Shown: one piece after another, positions 1 through 7,653 of the stretch
Layout of the letters: every line of letters starts with the position of its first letter
Numbering within the stretch: the first letter of the stretch is position 1
From: JAKPAM01 sp047605425
GTDB taxonomy: Bacteria > Pseudomonadota > Gammaproteobacteria > Burkholderiales > Burkholderiaceae_E
Assembly: GCA_047605425.1 (NCBI GenBank)
Contig: JASGFT010000077.1
Location: 1-22,139 of the forward strand
Length of the DNA stretch: 22,139 nt
Direction: 5' to 3'
Made by a program: the position numbers and the translations under genes
The notes under the pieces: generated by a model
What the model was told of the DNA's origin: nothing
What the model saw: only the letters and a program-made list of their open reading frames with translations
Database searches by the model: none

Positions 1-865
1 CGTAACCGACGATGTAGCGCTCCACGATCATCCGGCTGCCATGCTCGCGCGCCGCCTCATAGGCCTGTTCGAGCTGCTCGCGCGTAGCGATGTTGACGGT
101 GACGCCCCGGCCTTGGTTGCCGTCCCGGGGCTTGACGACGACGCGCCCGCCCAGCGCCTGCATCGCCTCCCAGGCCTCTTCGATGGTGCCGATCGAATAG
201 CCCTTCGGCACCGGCACGCCGGCGGCCTCGAGGATGGTCTTGGACAGCTCCTTGTCCTGGGCGATCGATTCGGCGATGGCGCTGGTGGCGTCGACTTCGG
301 CGGCCTGGATCCGTCGCGCCCGGCTGCCCCAGCCGAACTGGACCAGGCTGCCCTGGGTCAGCCGGCGATACGGTATCCGGCGGGCCACGGCGGCATCGAC
401 GATGGCCCCCGTGCTCGGGCCGAGCCGGATGTCTTCGTCCAGTTCGTGCAGGACCGCGATCGCCGCGGCCGCGTCGAAGGCCGCGCCGGCCAGCGTGGCC
501 TCGCAGAGCTCGCGGGCGAAGGCCAGCGCCTTGCGGCCGACGTCCTCCTCGGTGTACTCGACGACGACCTGGTAGACGCCGGCATCGATGGTGGCCGTCG
601 TCAGGCTGAAGGTCACCGGGCAGCCGGCGCGGGCCTGCAGGTCCAGCGTCGCCAGTTGCAGGATACGGGCCAGCGGGACCGGCTCGGCCGAGCCGTCGAT
701 CTGCCACTCGTCCATCTGCGGGAAGCGTTCGCGCAGCGCGGCCTCGAAACCGGGAATCCGGTCGACTTCGGTCTCTTCGGGGCGGCAGCGCACGAGGGCT
801 TCGAGAGCCGTGCGCCGCGTCCACAGATTGGGGCCGCGCAAGGCGCGGATGCGTTCAATGTCCAT
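1..865 (-). CDS. cphA: Cyanophycin synthetase, second copy (N-terminal 288 residues, runs off left edge)
   Basis: The gene reads leftward from an ATG at 865 and leaves the window at base 1, so only the N-terminal domain and the start of the ATP-grasp domain are seen. The start reads MDIERIRALRGPNLWT, the typical opening of a cyanophycin synthetase. An ATP-grasp motif follows (VVVKPRDGNQGRGV, near residues 246-259). Cyanophycin synthetase polymerises aspartate and arginine, using ATP, into the storage polymer cyanophycin in the cytoplasm. The gene starts 17 bp after the stop of the upstream synthetase, with a GGGAG ribosome site between them, so the two form one leftward operon. Its N-terminal region differs clearly from the neighbour's and lacks the HIMEHLTLELFGLAG segment seen there, so this is a diverged paralogue rather than a recent duplicate. 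Whether its Mur-ligase half is intact cannot be seen here. Confidence 0.9.
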   Translation of the reverse strand, partial: MDIERIRALRGPNLWTRRTALEALVRCRPEETEVDRIPGFEAALRERFPQMDEWQIDGSAEPVPLARILQLATLDLQARAGCPVTFSLTTATIDAGVYQVVVEYTEEDVGRKALAFARELCEATLAGAAFDAAAAIAVLHELDEDIRLGPSTGAIVDAAVARRIPYRRLTQGSLVQFGWGSRARRIQAAEVDATSAIAESIAQDKELSKTILEAAGVPVPKGYSIGTIEEAWEAMQALGGRVVVKPRDGNQGRGVTVNIATREQLEQAYEAAREHGSRMIVERYIVGY

Positions 866-882
866 CGATCACTCCCTCGGCC

Positions 883-3111
883 TCAGGCCGCGGCGCTCCT
901 GCGATCGGCCGTGGCCTGGCGCGGCGCCTGGCCCGGCGGCGCCATCGACGAGAGGATCGGGACGAAGCTGAGGATGCCGGCCATCAGTCGCTCACGGGGC
1001 ATGCCCAGGCCGACGGCCGCCGCGACCGCGGCGAGCAGGCTAGCCGGATCGACCGATCCGCGCCACTGGCCGCCGACCAGCGTCGATCCCAGATCGCCGA
1101 GGACCTCGCGGCTGGTTCCGTCGATGAGGGCGACCTGCCGCCCGTCGAGGACGACGGCGCGTCCACCATTGGCGCAGTGCTCGCGCACCGCCTCCAGCGA
1201 CGGGTCCGTGGCATAGAAGATCACGGAGCCGATGCACAGCTCCGCCATCGAGACGATCATCGGTTCGTGGGCATTGAGGACGGCGGCGCCTTCCTCGAGC
1301 ACCACGTCGATTTGGGTGCGCATCACCTTCCAGATCTGCTCCGGTGAATCGAGATACTTGTCCGGCAGCGCGAGCCCGGGATCGAAATCGGTCACGATGC
1401 CGACCTGGCACCAGTCGTAGGCCATCCCCTCGCCGGCGATCATCGCCGGCGGGCTCTCGATCACCGCCGCCTCGACCGCACGGTTGCGCAGCAGCCGGCT
1501 CGCGATGTCGCGCCGGGTGCCGTCGCCCTGCTCGACGACGCGCCGGCCTATCGTCAGCCCGCCGGTCGTCGCGATCCCGACCTTGTAGCCGGCCACGCCG
1601 AGCAGGTGCGCGACGAGCTGGGCGACCGGGCCGCTCTTATGGACGCCGCAGATCCCGACCAGCGGAATCCTGCCATTCGAGCCGGCCGGGAACAGGTGCT
1701 CGGCGATCGCTTCGCCGACCGCCCGCGGCTTGCCGCTGGCCGGCTTCAGGTGCATCAGCAGCCCGGGGCCGGCGTTGACCTCGACGATGGCGCCGCGCGT
1801 CTGCGACAGCGGCCGCGAGACGTCGTCGGTGACCAGGTCGATGCCGGCGATGTCCAGGCCGATCGTGCGCGCCGCGAGCACGCACAGGTCGGCGACGCTG
1901 GGGTGGACGTCGTCGGTGCAGTCGTTGGCGACGTTGCCGTTGCGCTGGATCAGCACGCGCCGGCCCTCGGCCGGGATGCCGTCGGGCGTCAACCCCTGGC
2001 GCTCGAGACCGAGCTGGACGCCGGAGTCGATCCGGACCGGGTTCAGCGGATGGTCTTCGGTGTTGCCGCGGCGCGGATCGGTGTTGAGCTGGGTCGCGAT
2101 CAACTGCAGGACGGTGCTGCGGCCGTCGCCGGTGACCCAGGCGCTCTCACCGCGAGCCGCGGCGACCATCCGGTTGCCGACGACGAGCAGCCGGTGCTCG
2201 TCGCCGCTGACGTGGCGCTCGACCAGCACGCCGCTGCCTTCCCGCTCGGCGACGACGAAGGCCCGCTCGACCTCCTCGCGCGTGAACAGATTCGTGATGA
2301 CGCCCCGGCCGTGGTTGCCGTCGAAGGGCTTGACGACGACGGGGACGCCGACGTCCTCGGCCGCGGCCCAGGCATCGGCGGCGCCATCGACGAGACGCCC
2401 ATCGGGCACCGGCACGCCGACCGACTCGAGCAGTTGCTTGGTCAGGTCCTTGTCGCGGGAGATGCCTTCGGCGATCGCGCTGGTCAGGTCGGTCTCGGCC
2501 GTCCAGATCCGGCGCATCTTCGCGCCGTAGCCGAGCTGGACCAGGTTGCCGTCGTTGAGCCGGATGCTCGGGATCTTGCGCGCGGTCGCCGCCGCGACGA
2601 TGCAGTTGGTGCTCGGGCCGAGCGTCAGCCGCTCGGTCATGTCGCGCAGCCGTTCGACCGTCGCGGCCAGGTCGTAGGGCTCGTCGTTGATCATCGCCAT
2701 CAGCAGGTCGCGCGCGGCGACGAGGGCCGCGCGGGCGACATCGTCCTGCCAGGCGCTGACGATCACCTTGTACTGGCCGCGTATCGGGATTTCGCGGGCC
2801 CGGCCGAAGCCGCCGCGCATGCCGGCCAGGCCGAACAGCTCCAGCGTCAGGTGCTCCATGATGTGGCCGGGCCAGGTGCCTTCGTGCAGGCGCCGGACGA
2901 AGCCGCCGTATTCCTCGTAGCTGCAGCGGTGCTCCATCAGGCCGGGCAGCAGCCGGACGAGCCGGTCGGGCAGGCCGGGAATCCGGTCCGACGGATAGTC
3001 CTCCAACTCGCCGATGTCGACCAGGGCCTCGATGACCGGATCCCAGGTCCAGAGGTTCGGGCCTTTCAGGCTCGTGATGCTCAGTATCTCGATCGGCTTC
3101 TTCTTGTTCAT
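883..3111 (-). CDS. cphA': Cyanophycin synthetase family protein (742 aa) with a degenerate Mur-ligase P-loop
   Basis: This is the first gene of the leftward cyanophycin operon. It starts MNKKKPIEILSITSLKGPNLW. Domains in order are an N-terminal CphA domain (about 1-160), an ATP-grasp domain (about 215-470, with KPFDGNHGRGV at 261-271 and EVNAGPGLLMHLKP from 444) and a Mur-ligase-like domain (about 480-720). In active CphA1 enzymes the Mur domain has a GTNGKTTT P-loop. Here the aligned residues 489-496 read GVHKSGPV. The downstream ETARGG and DHLG motifs are also replaced (ESPPAM, DPGLALP). At 742 residues it is shorter than typical CphA1 (about 870). So the ATP-grasp step looks functional and the Mur-type step does not. 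Tandem cphA genes with one divergent member are known in Burkholderiales. The symbol is tentative. Confidence 0.88.
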   Translation of the reverse strand: MNKKKPIEILSITSLKGPNLWTWDPVIEALVDIGELEDYPSDRIPGLPDRLVRLLPGLMEHRCSYEEYGGFVRRLHEGTWPGHIMEHLTLELFGLAGMRGGFGRAREIPIRGQYKVIVSAWQDDVARAALVAARDLLMAMINDEPYDLAATVERLRDMTERLTLGPSTNCIVAAATARKIPSIRLNDGNLVQLGYGAKMRRIWTAETDLTSAIAEGISRDKDLTKQLLESVGVPVPDGRLVDGAADAWAAAEDVGVPVVVKPFDGNHGRGVITNLFTREEVERAFVVAEREGSGVLVERHVSGDEHRLLVVGNRMVAAARGESAWVTGDGRSTVLQLIATQLNTDPRRGNTEDHPLNPVRIDSGVQLGLERQGLTPDGIPAEGRRVLIQRNGNVANDCTDDVHPSVADLCVLAARTIGLDIAGIDLVTDDVSRPLSQTRGAIVEVNAGPGLLMHLKPASGKPRAVGEAIAEHLFPAGSNGRIPLVGICGVHKSGPVAQLVAHLLGVAGYKVGIATTGGLTIGRRVVEQGDGTRRDIASRLLRNRAVEAAVIESPPAMIAGEGMAYDWCQVGIVTDFDPGLALPDKYLDSPEQIWKVMRTQIDVVLEEGAAVLNAHEPMIVSMAELCIGSVIFYATDPSLEAVREHCANGGRAVVLDGRQVALIDGTSREVLGDLGSTLVGGQWRGSVDPASLLAAVAAAVGLGMPRERLMAGILSFVPILSSMAPPGQAPRQATADRRSAAA

Positions 3112-3210
3112 GGCGAGGGATTCTCGCAGAGTCGGCGTCCCCGGGGCGTAACGCGGATCACGCTGCTTGTGACATGGGTGGCAGAATCTACCGTTTTGCC
3201 CGCCCCGTCC

Positions 3211-5592
3211 ATGCCTGCCGCGTCAATCCTTTCGACCGACGATCTGCCCAGCCGCTGGCGTGAGCGTGTACTGGCCGTGCTATCGGGCTCCGAGCGCCTG
3301 CTCGCCGTCGTCGAAACGGATCTCGACGATCGCTTGCACTTTGCCGAGGGGCTGGTCGTGCTGACGAGCCGGCGCATCTATTGCTGGGCGCCGGAGGGTG
3401 GGGGCGCTGCGGGTGTTGCCGGGGGGACGTGCGGTAACGGTGGTACCAGCGTTACCGTTGACGAGGGGGAGCGGGGGGCCGGTACGAGGGCTGCTGATGT
3501 CCCCGCCGGGAATGGCCCCTTCGGGTCTTGGTCGTGCAGCGGCGGCATGGCGTTGAACCACTTCGATCATGCCGGCGTGGCCACTCTCGAACTGGTCGGC
3601 GGCGGCCGGCGCCTGGCCTGCTGGCGGTTCACGTTGGGCCGCGATCCGGCGGCGATCCGGTTGGTGCGGGCGTTCGAATCGCTGAAGGCCAACGGTGCGA
3701 TCGCCTTCGAATCCGGCAATCGCGTCACCGACGAGGCCGCGTCGGACGGGGCTGGCGAACGAGGCGCAAGGGGAGAGGGGGCCGACGGGATCGACGGCGC
3801 CTACGGCGCGTCGGCCGAGGAAGCGACCCCGTCGACCTGGGTGCTGTTCCGGCTATGGCGTTTCGCCCGGCCGTACAAGGCGCAACTGCTGCTCGGCTTC
3901 GTGCTGACTGTGGCCGCGACCGGCTTCACCCTCGTCCCGCCGTACCTGACGATGCCGCTGATGGACCAGGTGCTGATCCCGTACCAGAACGGCACCCCGA
4001 TCGACTTCGACCTGGTCCGCTTCTACCTCGGCGCCTTGCTGGGGGCGGCCCTCCTCGCCTGGATCCTGGGCTGGGCACGAACCTGGGTGCTGGCCCGGGT
4101 CAGCGAGCGGATCGGCGCCGACCTGCGCACGACGACCTTTGCGCACCTGATGCGCCAGTCGCTCGAATACTTCGGCGGCAAGCGCACCGGTGACCTGATG
4201 GCCCGGATCAGCAACGAGACCGACCGGATCAACCTGTTCCTGTCGCTGCAGGCGCTCGATTTCGCGACCGATTGCCTGATGATCGCGATGACGGCCGTCA
4301 TCCTGTTCTCGATCAACCCGACGCTGGCCCTGGTCACGCTGGTGCCGTTGCCGTTCATCATCTGGCTGATCCACCTGGTCCGTGATCGGCTCAAGCACGG
4401 CTTCGAGAAAGTCGACCGGACCTGGGCCGAGGTGAACAACGTCCTGGCCGACACCATCCCCGGCGTGCGCGTCGTCAAGGCCTTCGCCCAGGAGGCGCGC
4501 GAGATCGAGCGCTTCCGCGAAGCGAACCAGCGCAACCTGCAGTTGAACGACCGCGTCAACAAGGTCTGGTCGCTGTTCTCGCCGACCGTCACGCTGCTGA
4601 CCGAGGTCGGCCTGCTCGTGATCTGGATCTTCGGCATCTGGCTGGTCTCTAAAAACGAGATCACCGTCGGCGTGCTGACGGCTTTTCTGACCTACATCGG
4701 GCGCTTTTACGTCCGGCTCGACTCGATGAGCCGGATCGTCTCGTTCACGCAGAAGGCCGCGGCTGGCGCCAAGCGGATCTTCGACATCCTCGACCAGGTC
4801 TCCAGCGTGCCCGAGCCGGCCAATCCCGTTCACCTGCGGGAGGTCACGGGGCGCATCGCGATCGATCGCGCCGGTTTCCGCTACGGCAGCCGGACCGTGA
4901 TCCGCAACCTGTGCCTGACCATCGAGCCCGGCGAAATGATCGGCCTCGTCGGCCACAGCGGCTCGGGCAAGAGCACGCTGGTCAACCTGATCTGCCGCTT
5001 CTACGACGTGACCGACGGCGCGATCCGTCTCGACGGCGTCGACATCCGCTCGCTGCCGGTCTCCGAATACCGCGCGAACATGGGCCTGGTCCTGCAGGAG
5101 CCCTTCCTGTTCTTCGGCACCATCGCCGAGAACATCGCCTACGGCCGGCCGGACGCCAGGCGCGAGGAGATCATCGCCGCGGCGCGCGCGGCCCACGCCC
5201 ACGAATTCATCCTGCGGCTGCCCCAGGGTTATGACTCGCTGGTCGGCGAGCGCGGCCAGGCGCTGTCCGGCGGCGAGCGCCAGCGCATCTCGATCGCTCG
5301 CGCGCTGCTGATCGACCCGCGCATCCTGATCCTCGACGAGGCGACCTCGGCCGTCGACACCCAGACGGAAAAGGAGATCCAGCGGGCGCTGGACAATCTC
5401 GTGAAGGGGCGTACGACGATCGCGATCGCGCACCGGTTGTCGACGCTGAGGAAGGCGAGCCGGTTGATCGTGATGGATCGTGGACAGGTCGTCGAAGTGG
5501 GCAGCCATGACGAGCTGATCGCGCGCGAAGGCGTGTACCACGGGCTGTACACGGCGCAGCAACGGCTGCAAGAAGAGGAGGCCCAGGCATGA
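3211..5592 (+). CDS. Cyanophycin-associated ABC transporter, fused membrane and ATPase domains (793 aa)
   Basis: The gene diverges from the synthetase operon. The start chosen is the ATG at 3211 (MPAASILSTDDLPSRW); the open frame further upstream is antisense to cphA. Residues 1 to about 200 form a soluble domain interrupted by a glycine-rich linker (about 65-110) and followed by an acidic, Gly/Ala-rich linker (about 170-205). A six-helix type-1 exporter membrane domain spans about 210-520. The nucleotide-binding domain has Walker A GHSGSGKST (581-589), the Q-loop LQEPFLFFGT, the signature LSGGERQ (685-691), Walker B ILILDEA (about 706) and the switch histidine in IAIAHRLS. All catalytic motifs are intact. 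This family sits next to cphA in many proteobacteria and is usually called cyanophycin-metabolism-associated; its substrate is unknown. It overlaps the next gene by ATGA, so the two are translationally coupled. Confidence 0.9.
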   Translation: MPAASILSTDDLPSRWRERVLAVLSGSERLLAVVETDLDDRLHFAEGLVVLTSRRIYCWAPEGGGAAGVAGGTCGNGGTSVTVDEGERGAGTRAADVPAGNGPFGSWSCSGGMALNHFDHAGVATLELVGGGRRLACWRFTLGRDPAAIRLVRAFESLKANGAIAFESGNRVTDEAASDGAGERGARGEGADGIDGAYGASAEEATPSTWVLFRLWRFARPYKAQLLLGFVLTVAATGFTLVPPYLTMPLMDQVLIPYQNGTPIDFDLVRFYLGALLGAALLAWILGWARTWVLARVSERIGADLRTTTFAHLMRQSLEYFGGKRTGDLMARISNETDRINLFLSLQALDFATDCLMIAMTAVILFSINPTLALVTLVPLPFIIWLIHLVRDRLKHGFEKVDRTWAEVNNVLADTIPGVRVVKAFAQEAREIERFREANQRNLQLNDRVNKVWSLFSPTVTLLTEVGLLVIWIFGIWLVSKNEITVGVLTAFLTYIGRFYVRLDSMSRIVSFTQKAAAGAKRIFDILDQVSSVPEPANPVHLREVTGRIAIDRAGFRYGSRTVIRNLCLTIEPGEMIGLVGHSGSGKSTLVNLICRFYDVTDGAIRLDGVDIRSLPVSEYRANMGLVLQEPFLFFGTIAENIAYGRPDARREEIIAAARAAHAHEFILRLPQGYDSLVGERGQALSGGERQRISIARALLIDPRILILDEATSAVDTQTEKEIQRALDNLVKGRTTIAIAHRLSTLRKASRLIVMDRGQVVEVGSHDELIAREGVYHGLYTAQQRLQEEEAQA
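3432..3457. repeat. 26-bp imperfect palindrome inside the ABC transporter gene
   Basis: Outer arms CGGTAACG (3432-3439) and CGTTACCG (3450-3457) flank an inner palindrome TGGTACCA (3441-3448), with one mismatched pair at 3440/3449. It lies in the part of the gene that codes for the glycine-rich linker of the soluble N-terminal domain. It may be a trace of a small in-frame insertion; no function is claimed. Confidence 0.6.
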
Positions 5593-6098
5593 ACACCGAC
5601 GACGGGCAGGCGCCAGACGGCATCGTGCCGACCGCCGGACGTGCATTCACGCTCGAACGCAATCCTCATGGGCGCCTCGTTCTAAGGATGGAGGAGGGGT
5701 GTTGGGAGAACGTCGTGCCGGTGCGGGCGTTTCCGATCCAAGCGCCCGATGACGGCATCGCACTGATGTCGGCGGATGGTCATGAACGGGTGTGGATCGA
5801 TCGGCTCGCCGATCTGCCCGAGGCGACGCGCCGATTGATCGAAGCGGAGCTGGCCGTGCGCGAATTCACGCCGGTGATCCAGCGCCTGATCGCGATCTCG
5901 GGCTTCACCACGCCCAGCACCTGGCAGGTCGAGACCGACCGCGGCCGGACGGGCTTCGTGCTGAAGGGCGAGGAGTTCATTCGTCGGCTCACGCCGACGC
6001 GGTTGCTGATCACCGATGCCCAGGGAGTGCACTACCTGGTACCGGATCTGAACGGGCTGGATCGGGGGAGTCGGAGGATGGTGGATCGGTTTCTGTAG
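5589..6098 (+). CDS. DUF1854 protein, cyanophycin-locus associated (169 aa)
   Basis: The ATG overlaps the stop of the ABC transporter (ATGA), which fixes the start and indicates coupled translation. The protein is soluble, with no signal peptide or membrane helix. The C-terminal part, with FIRRLTPTRLLITDAQGVHYLVPDLNGLD near residues 130-158, is characteristic of DUF1854. Proteins of this family are found together with the preceding ABC transporter and cphA genes, hence the usual name of cyanophycin-metabolism-associated DUF1854 protein. The biochemical role is not known. Coupling suggests that it works with, or stabilises, the transporter. No terminator is visible after it. Confidence 0.85.
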   Translation: MNTDDGQAPDGIVPTAGRAFTLERNPHGRLVLRMEEGCWENVVPVRAFPIQAPDDGIALMSADGHERVWIDRLADLPEATRRLIEAELAVREFTPVIQRLIAISGFTTPSTWQVETDRGRTGFVLKGEEFIRRLTPTRLLITDAQGVHYLVPDLNGLDRGSRRMVDRFL

Positions 6099-6180
6099 TC
6101 GAATTCGATCATCAGCGAGCACTTGCCCTAGCTGGCGCGGCAACCATCCCGGCGACCCGGTTTCGTCCGGATTTCAGTTG

Positions 6181-6215
6181 GTGTACGATGTGTTCGATAT
6201 AAAAAATATGTACAC
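6181..6215 (+). promoter_or_regulatory. Probable vapBC promoter/operator
   Basis: GTGTAC (6181-6186) and GTACAC (6210-6215) form an inverted repeat around a TATAAA box (6198-6203). The vapB ATG at 6219 is only 4 nt past the repeat, and no Shine-Dalgarno sequence precedes it. VapB-type antitoxins normally repress their own operon at such palindromes. With this -10 box the transcript leader would be only about 9 nt. No good -35 box was seen. Confidence 0.5.
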
Positions 6216-6218
6216 ATC

Positions 6219-6491
6219 ATGCGCACGAACATCGACATCGACGATGCCTTGATGGCTGAGGCCATGAAGGCTGGTCCGTTCAAGACCAAGAAAGACGCGG
6301 TCGAAGCCGGCTTGCGCTTGTTGGCGCGGCAGGCCGCTTACCGCGAGATTCTCAAGTGGCGCGGCAAGCTCGAATGGCAGGGTGACGAGGCGATCGACTG
6401 GACGCAGCCTGGCGGTCCGACGGCGTTGGCGGTCAACGAGCCGCCACCACGTGGGCGGGCCGTCAAGGGTGGACGACGTGCTGGTCGTTGA
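6219..6491 (+). CDS. vapB: VapB-family antitoxin (90 aa)
   Basis: The start MRTNIDIDDALMAEAMKAG is a ribbon-helix-helix DNA-binding domain of the VapB type, followed by TKKDAVEAGLRLL. The C-terminal half (KWRGKLEWQGDEAIDW and beyond) is the flexible segment that wraps the toxin. Antitoxin and toxin together would repress the palindromic site just upstream. The 90-residue length is normal to slightly long, because the Gly/Arg-rich tail overlaps the start of the toxin gene. This is the only complete vapBC pair in the window. The other vap genes further right are broken. Confidence 0.88.
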   Translation: MRTNIDIDDALMAEAMKAGPFKTKKDAVEAGLRLLARQAAYREILKWRGKLEWQGDEAIDWTQPGGPTALAVNEPPPRGRAVKGGRRAGR

Positions 6492-6879
6492 TTCGTCGGT
6501 ATGGATCGATTTCTTCAACGGCGCGGACGCACCCGCTGTCGATCTGCTGGCGCAGTTGCTCGATCGCGGCGAAGTGCGTCTCGTCGTCCCTGACCTGGTG
6601 ATGTTCGAAGTATTGCGCGGTTTCAGGCTGGAACACGAACTGCGCACCGCGCGCCGGCTGATGCAGGGATTGGATGTCGAAAGCTCGGTGGATCCGGATC
6701 TGGCGATGGCCGCCGTCGAACACTATCGGTACCTGCGCGGCCGTGGCTGCACGGTGCGCAGCGCGGTCGACGTGCTGGTGGCGGCTTTTTGCATCGATCG
6801 CGACTACGTCCTGCTGCACGACGACCGTGATTTCGACGCTTTCGAGCTGCATCGGGGCCTGCGCGTGTGGCGGCATTGA
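6478..6879 (+). CDS. vapC: VapC PIN-domain ribonuclease toxin (133 aa)
   Basis: The start chosen is GTG at 6478, giving VLVVDSSVWIDFFNG, with AAGGGTGG a few bases upstream. A second in-frame GTG at 6469 is possible. The gene overlaps vapB by 14 bp. PIN-domain acidic residues are present: the first Asp in VVDSS, Glu in MFEVLRGF, Asp in SAVDVLVAAFC, and a final Asp in LLHDDRDFDAF. VapC toxins are Mg-dependent endoribonucleases that cut tRNA or rRNA when the antitoxin is degraded. Length and motifs are normal, so the toxin looks functional. Confidence 0.88.
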   Translation: MLVVDSSVWIDFFNGADAPAVDLLAQLLDRGEVRLVVPDLVMFEVLRGFRLEHELRTARRLMQGLDVESSVDPDLAMAAVEHYRYLRGRGCTVRSAVDVLVAAFCIDRDYVLLHDDRDFDAFELHRGLRVWRH

Positions 6880-6900
6880 GGCGGGTTCCGGCTACGACGT

Positions 6901-7275
6901 CTACCCCACCAGTCGCTTCAGCCATCGGCGCAACTCGCGTCGCCCGGCCGCATCGGTGCTCCGGTAGGCCGACAGCGCCAGTGCCAGGAAAGCGGCCTCG
7001 GCCGCCGTCGGCTTCGCCGCCGCGTCCGCGTCTTCGTGCTCGACATCGAGCCAGCCGGCGGGCTGGCCGGTCAGGGTCTCGATCTGCCGCGCCAGCTTGT
7101 CGCCGATCGGCCGTGAGGCCTTGATTTGGCTCCACATGCTGGGCGAGATCTGCAGGCGGCTTGCGAAGGCCTGCTCCAGCCCCTTCGGCGGCTCGCCGCC
7201 GGCCAGGGCCTGCTCGGCATGGGCCTGGAAGAGGGCGAGGGTGTTGCGGCGGCGAATGGTCGTGCGGTCGGACAT
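6901..7275 (-). CDS. Helix-turn-helix transcriptional regulator (124 aa)
   Basis: The gene reads leftward from ATG 7275 (MSDRTTIRRRNTLALFQAHAEQ). Residues about 30-75, including LEQAFASRLQISPSMWSQIK and then RPIGDKLARQIETLTGQPAGWLD, form a Cro/CI-like HTH, with a C-terminal Ala-rich helical tail (residues 85-124). It is soluble and lacks an effector domain. A perfect palindrome at 7326-7340 sits 51 bp upstream of its start, between it and a divergent small gene, and is a natural operator candidate. The target genes are unknown. Phage-repressor ancestry is possible, but no phage structural genes are nearby. Confidence 0.75.
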   Translation of the reverse strand: MSDRTTIRRRNTLALFQAHAEQALAGGEPPKGLEQAFASRLQISPSMWSQIKASRPIGDKLARQIETLTGQPAGWLDVEHEDADAAAKPTAAEAAFLALALSAYRSTDAAGRRELRRWLKRLVG

Positions 7276-7314
7276 CGCCGCATTCTCGCAGAGGAAGAAA
7301 GATCGCCCGAGGGC

Positions 7315-7343
7315 TTGACGGTGAGGTAAAGACTCTTTACTCT
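7315..7343 (+). promoter_or_regulatory. Promoter with a perfect 15-bp palindromic operator
   Basis: GTAAAGACTCTTTAC (7326-7340) is a perfect 7+1+7 palindrome. It lies between a TTGACG box (7315-7320) and a weak TACTCT box (7338-7343) spaced 17 bp apart, reading rightward toward the small gene at 7387. A repressor bound here would block that promoter. The divergent HTH gene is the obvious candidate repressor; this is inferred from position. Confidence 0.5.
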
Positions 7344-7386
7344 CGATGTCCTTTCCACGGAAACGCGACCTTCAGCCGCCCGCGCC

Positions 7387-7596
7387 ATGATCACCTTGCA
7401 CCGCCATCCCGCCATCGACCTCGCCCAGGGGTTGACGCCGTGGTGCCTGAGCGATCGGGCCCGCCTCGAATCGGCGCCGGCTTTTCGGGTCGACGGCATC
7501 GGCACCCATGGCAGGCGTGGGCCGTCAGGCGACGGCTATCGCTTCGATCCGACCTGGCATCCAGTTGCTTCGTTTACCGCACGAGGGTCCGCCTGA
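7387..7596 (+). CDS. Small protein of unknown function (69 aa)
   Basis: The frame starts at ATG 7387 (MITLHRHPAIDLAQGLTPW) and ends at 7596. I do not recognise a domain. It has no membrane helix or signal peptide. Support for a real gene comes from context: a promoter-like region with a palindromic operator about 50 bp upstream and a strong intrinsic terminator 26 bp after the stop, so it would be a self-contained single-gene unit. No clear ribosome-binding site precedes the ATG, which weakens the case. It could instead be a small regulatory RNA unit of about 300 nt. Confidence 0.4.
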   Translation: MITLHRHPAIDLAQGLTPWCLSDRARLESAPAFRVDGIGTHGRRGPSGDGYRFDPTWHPVASFTARGSA

Positions 7597-7622
7597 CGGC
7601 CAGCCCTGCGCAGCGCAAGCAG

Positions 7623-7653
7623 CCCGGATGCCGAAAGGATCCGGGTTTTTTTT
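7623..7653 (+). terminator. Rho-independent terminator
   Basis: CCCGGAT (7623-7629) pairs with ATCCGGG (7639-7645) across a 9-nt loop and is followed by eight T residues (7646-7653). It is the clearest intrinsic terminator in the window and ends rightward transcription from the small gene before the HNH gene. Confidence 0.85.

Noticed and set aside
1606..3210. Long open frame continuous with the ABC transporter gene, running antisense through cphA
   Set aside because: It is a GC-driven mirror of the cyanophycin synthetase gene; the translated sequence has no domain features, and the transporter homology begins only after ATG 3211.
3853..5646. 597-codon minus-strand frame opposite the ABC transporter
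   Set aside because: Its low-complexity Arg/Asp/Gln-rich translation is typical of an antisense shadow; the plus strand has all ABC motifs.
7555..7568. Sigma-54-like sequence TGGCATCCAGTTGC, attractive because Rtc operons use sigma-54
   Set aside because: The GG-GC spacing is one base too short, and it lies upstream of a strong terminator and inside a small gene.
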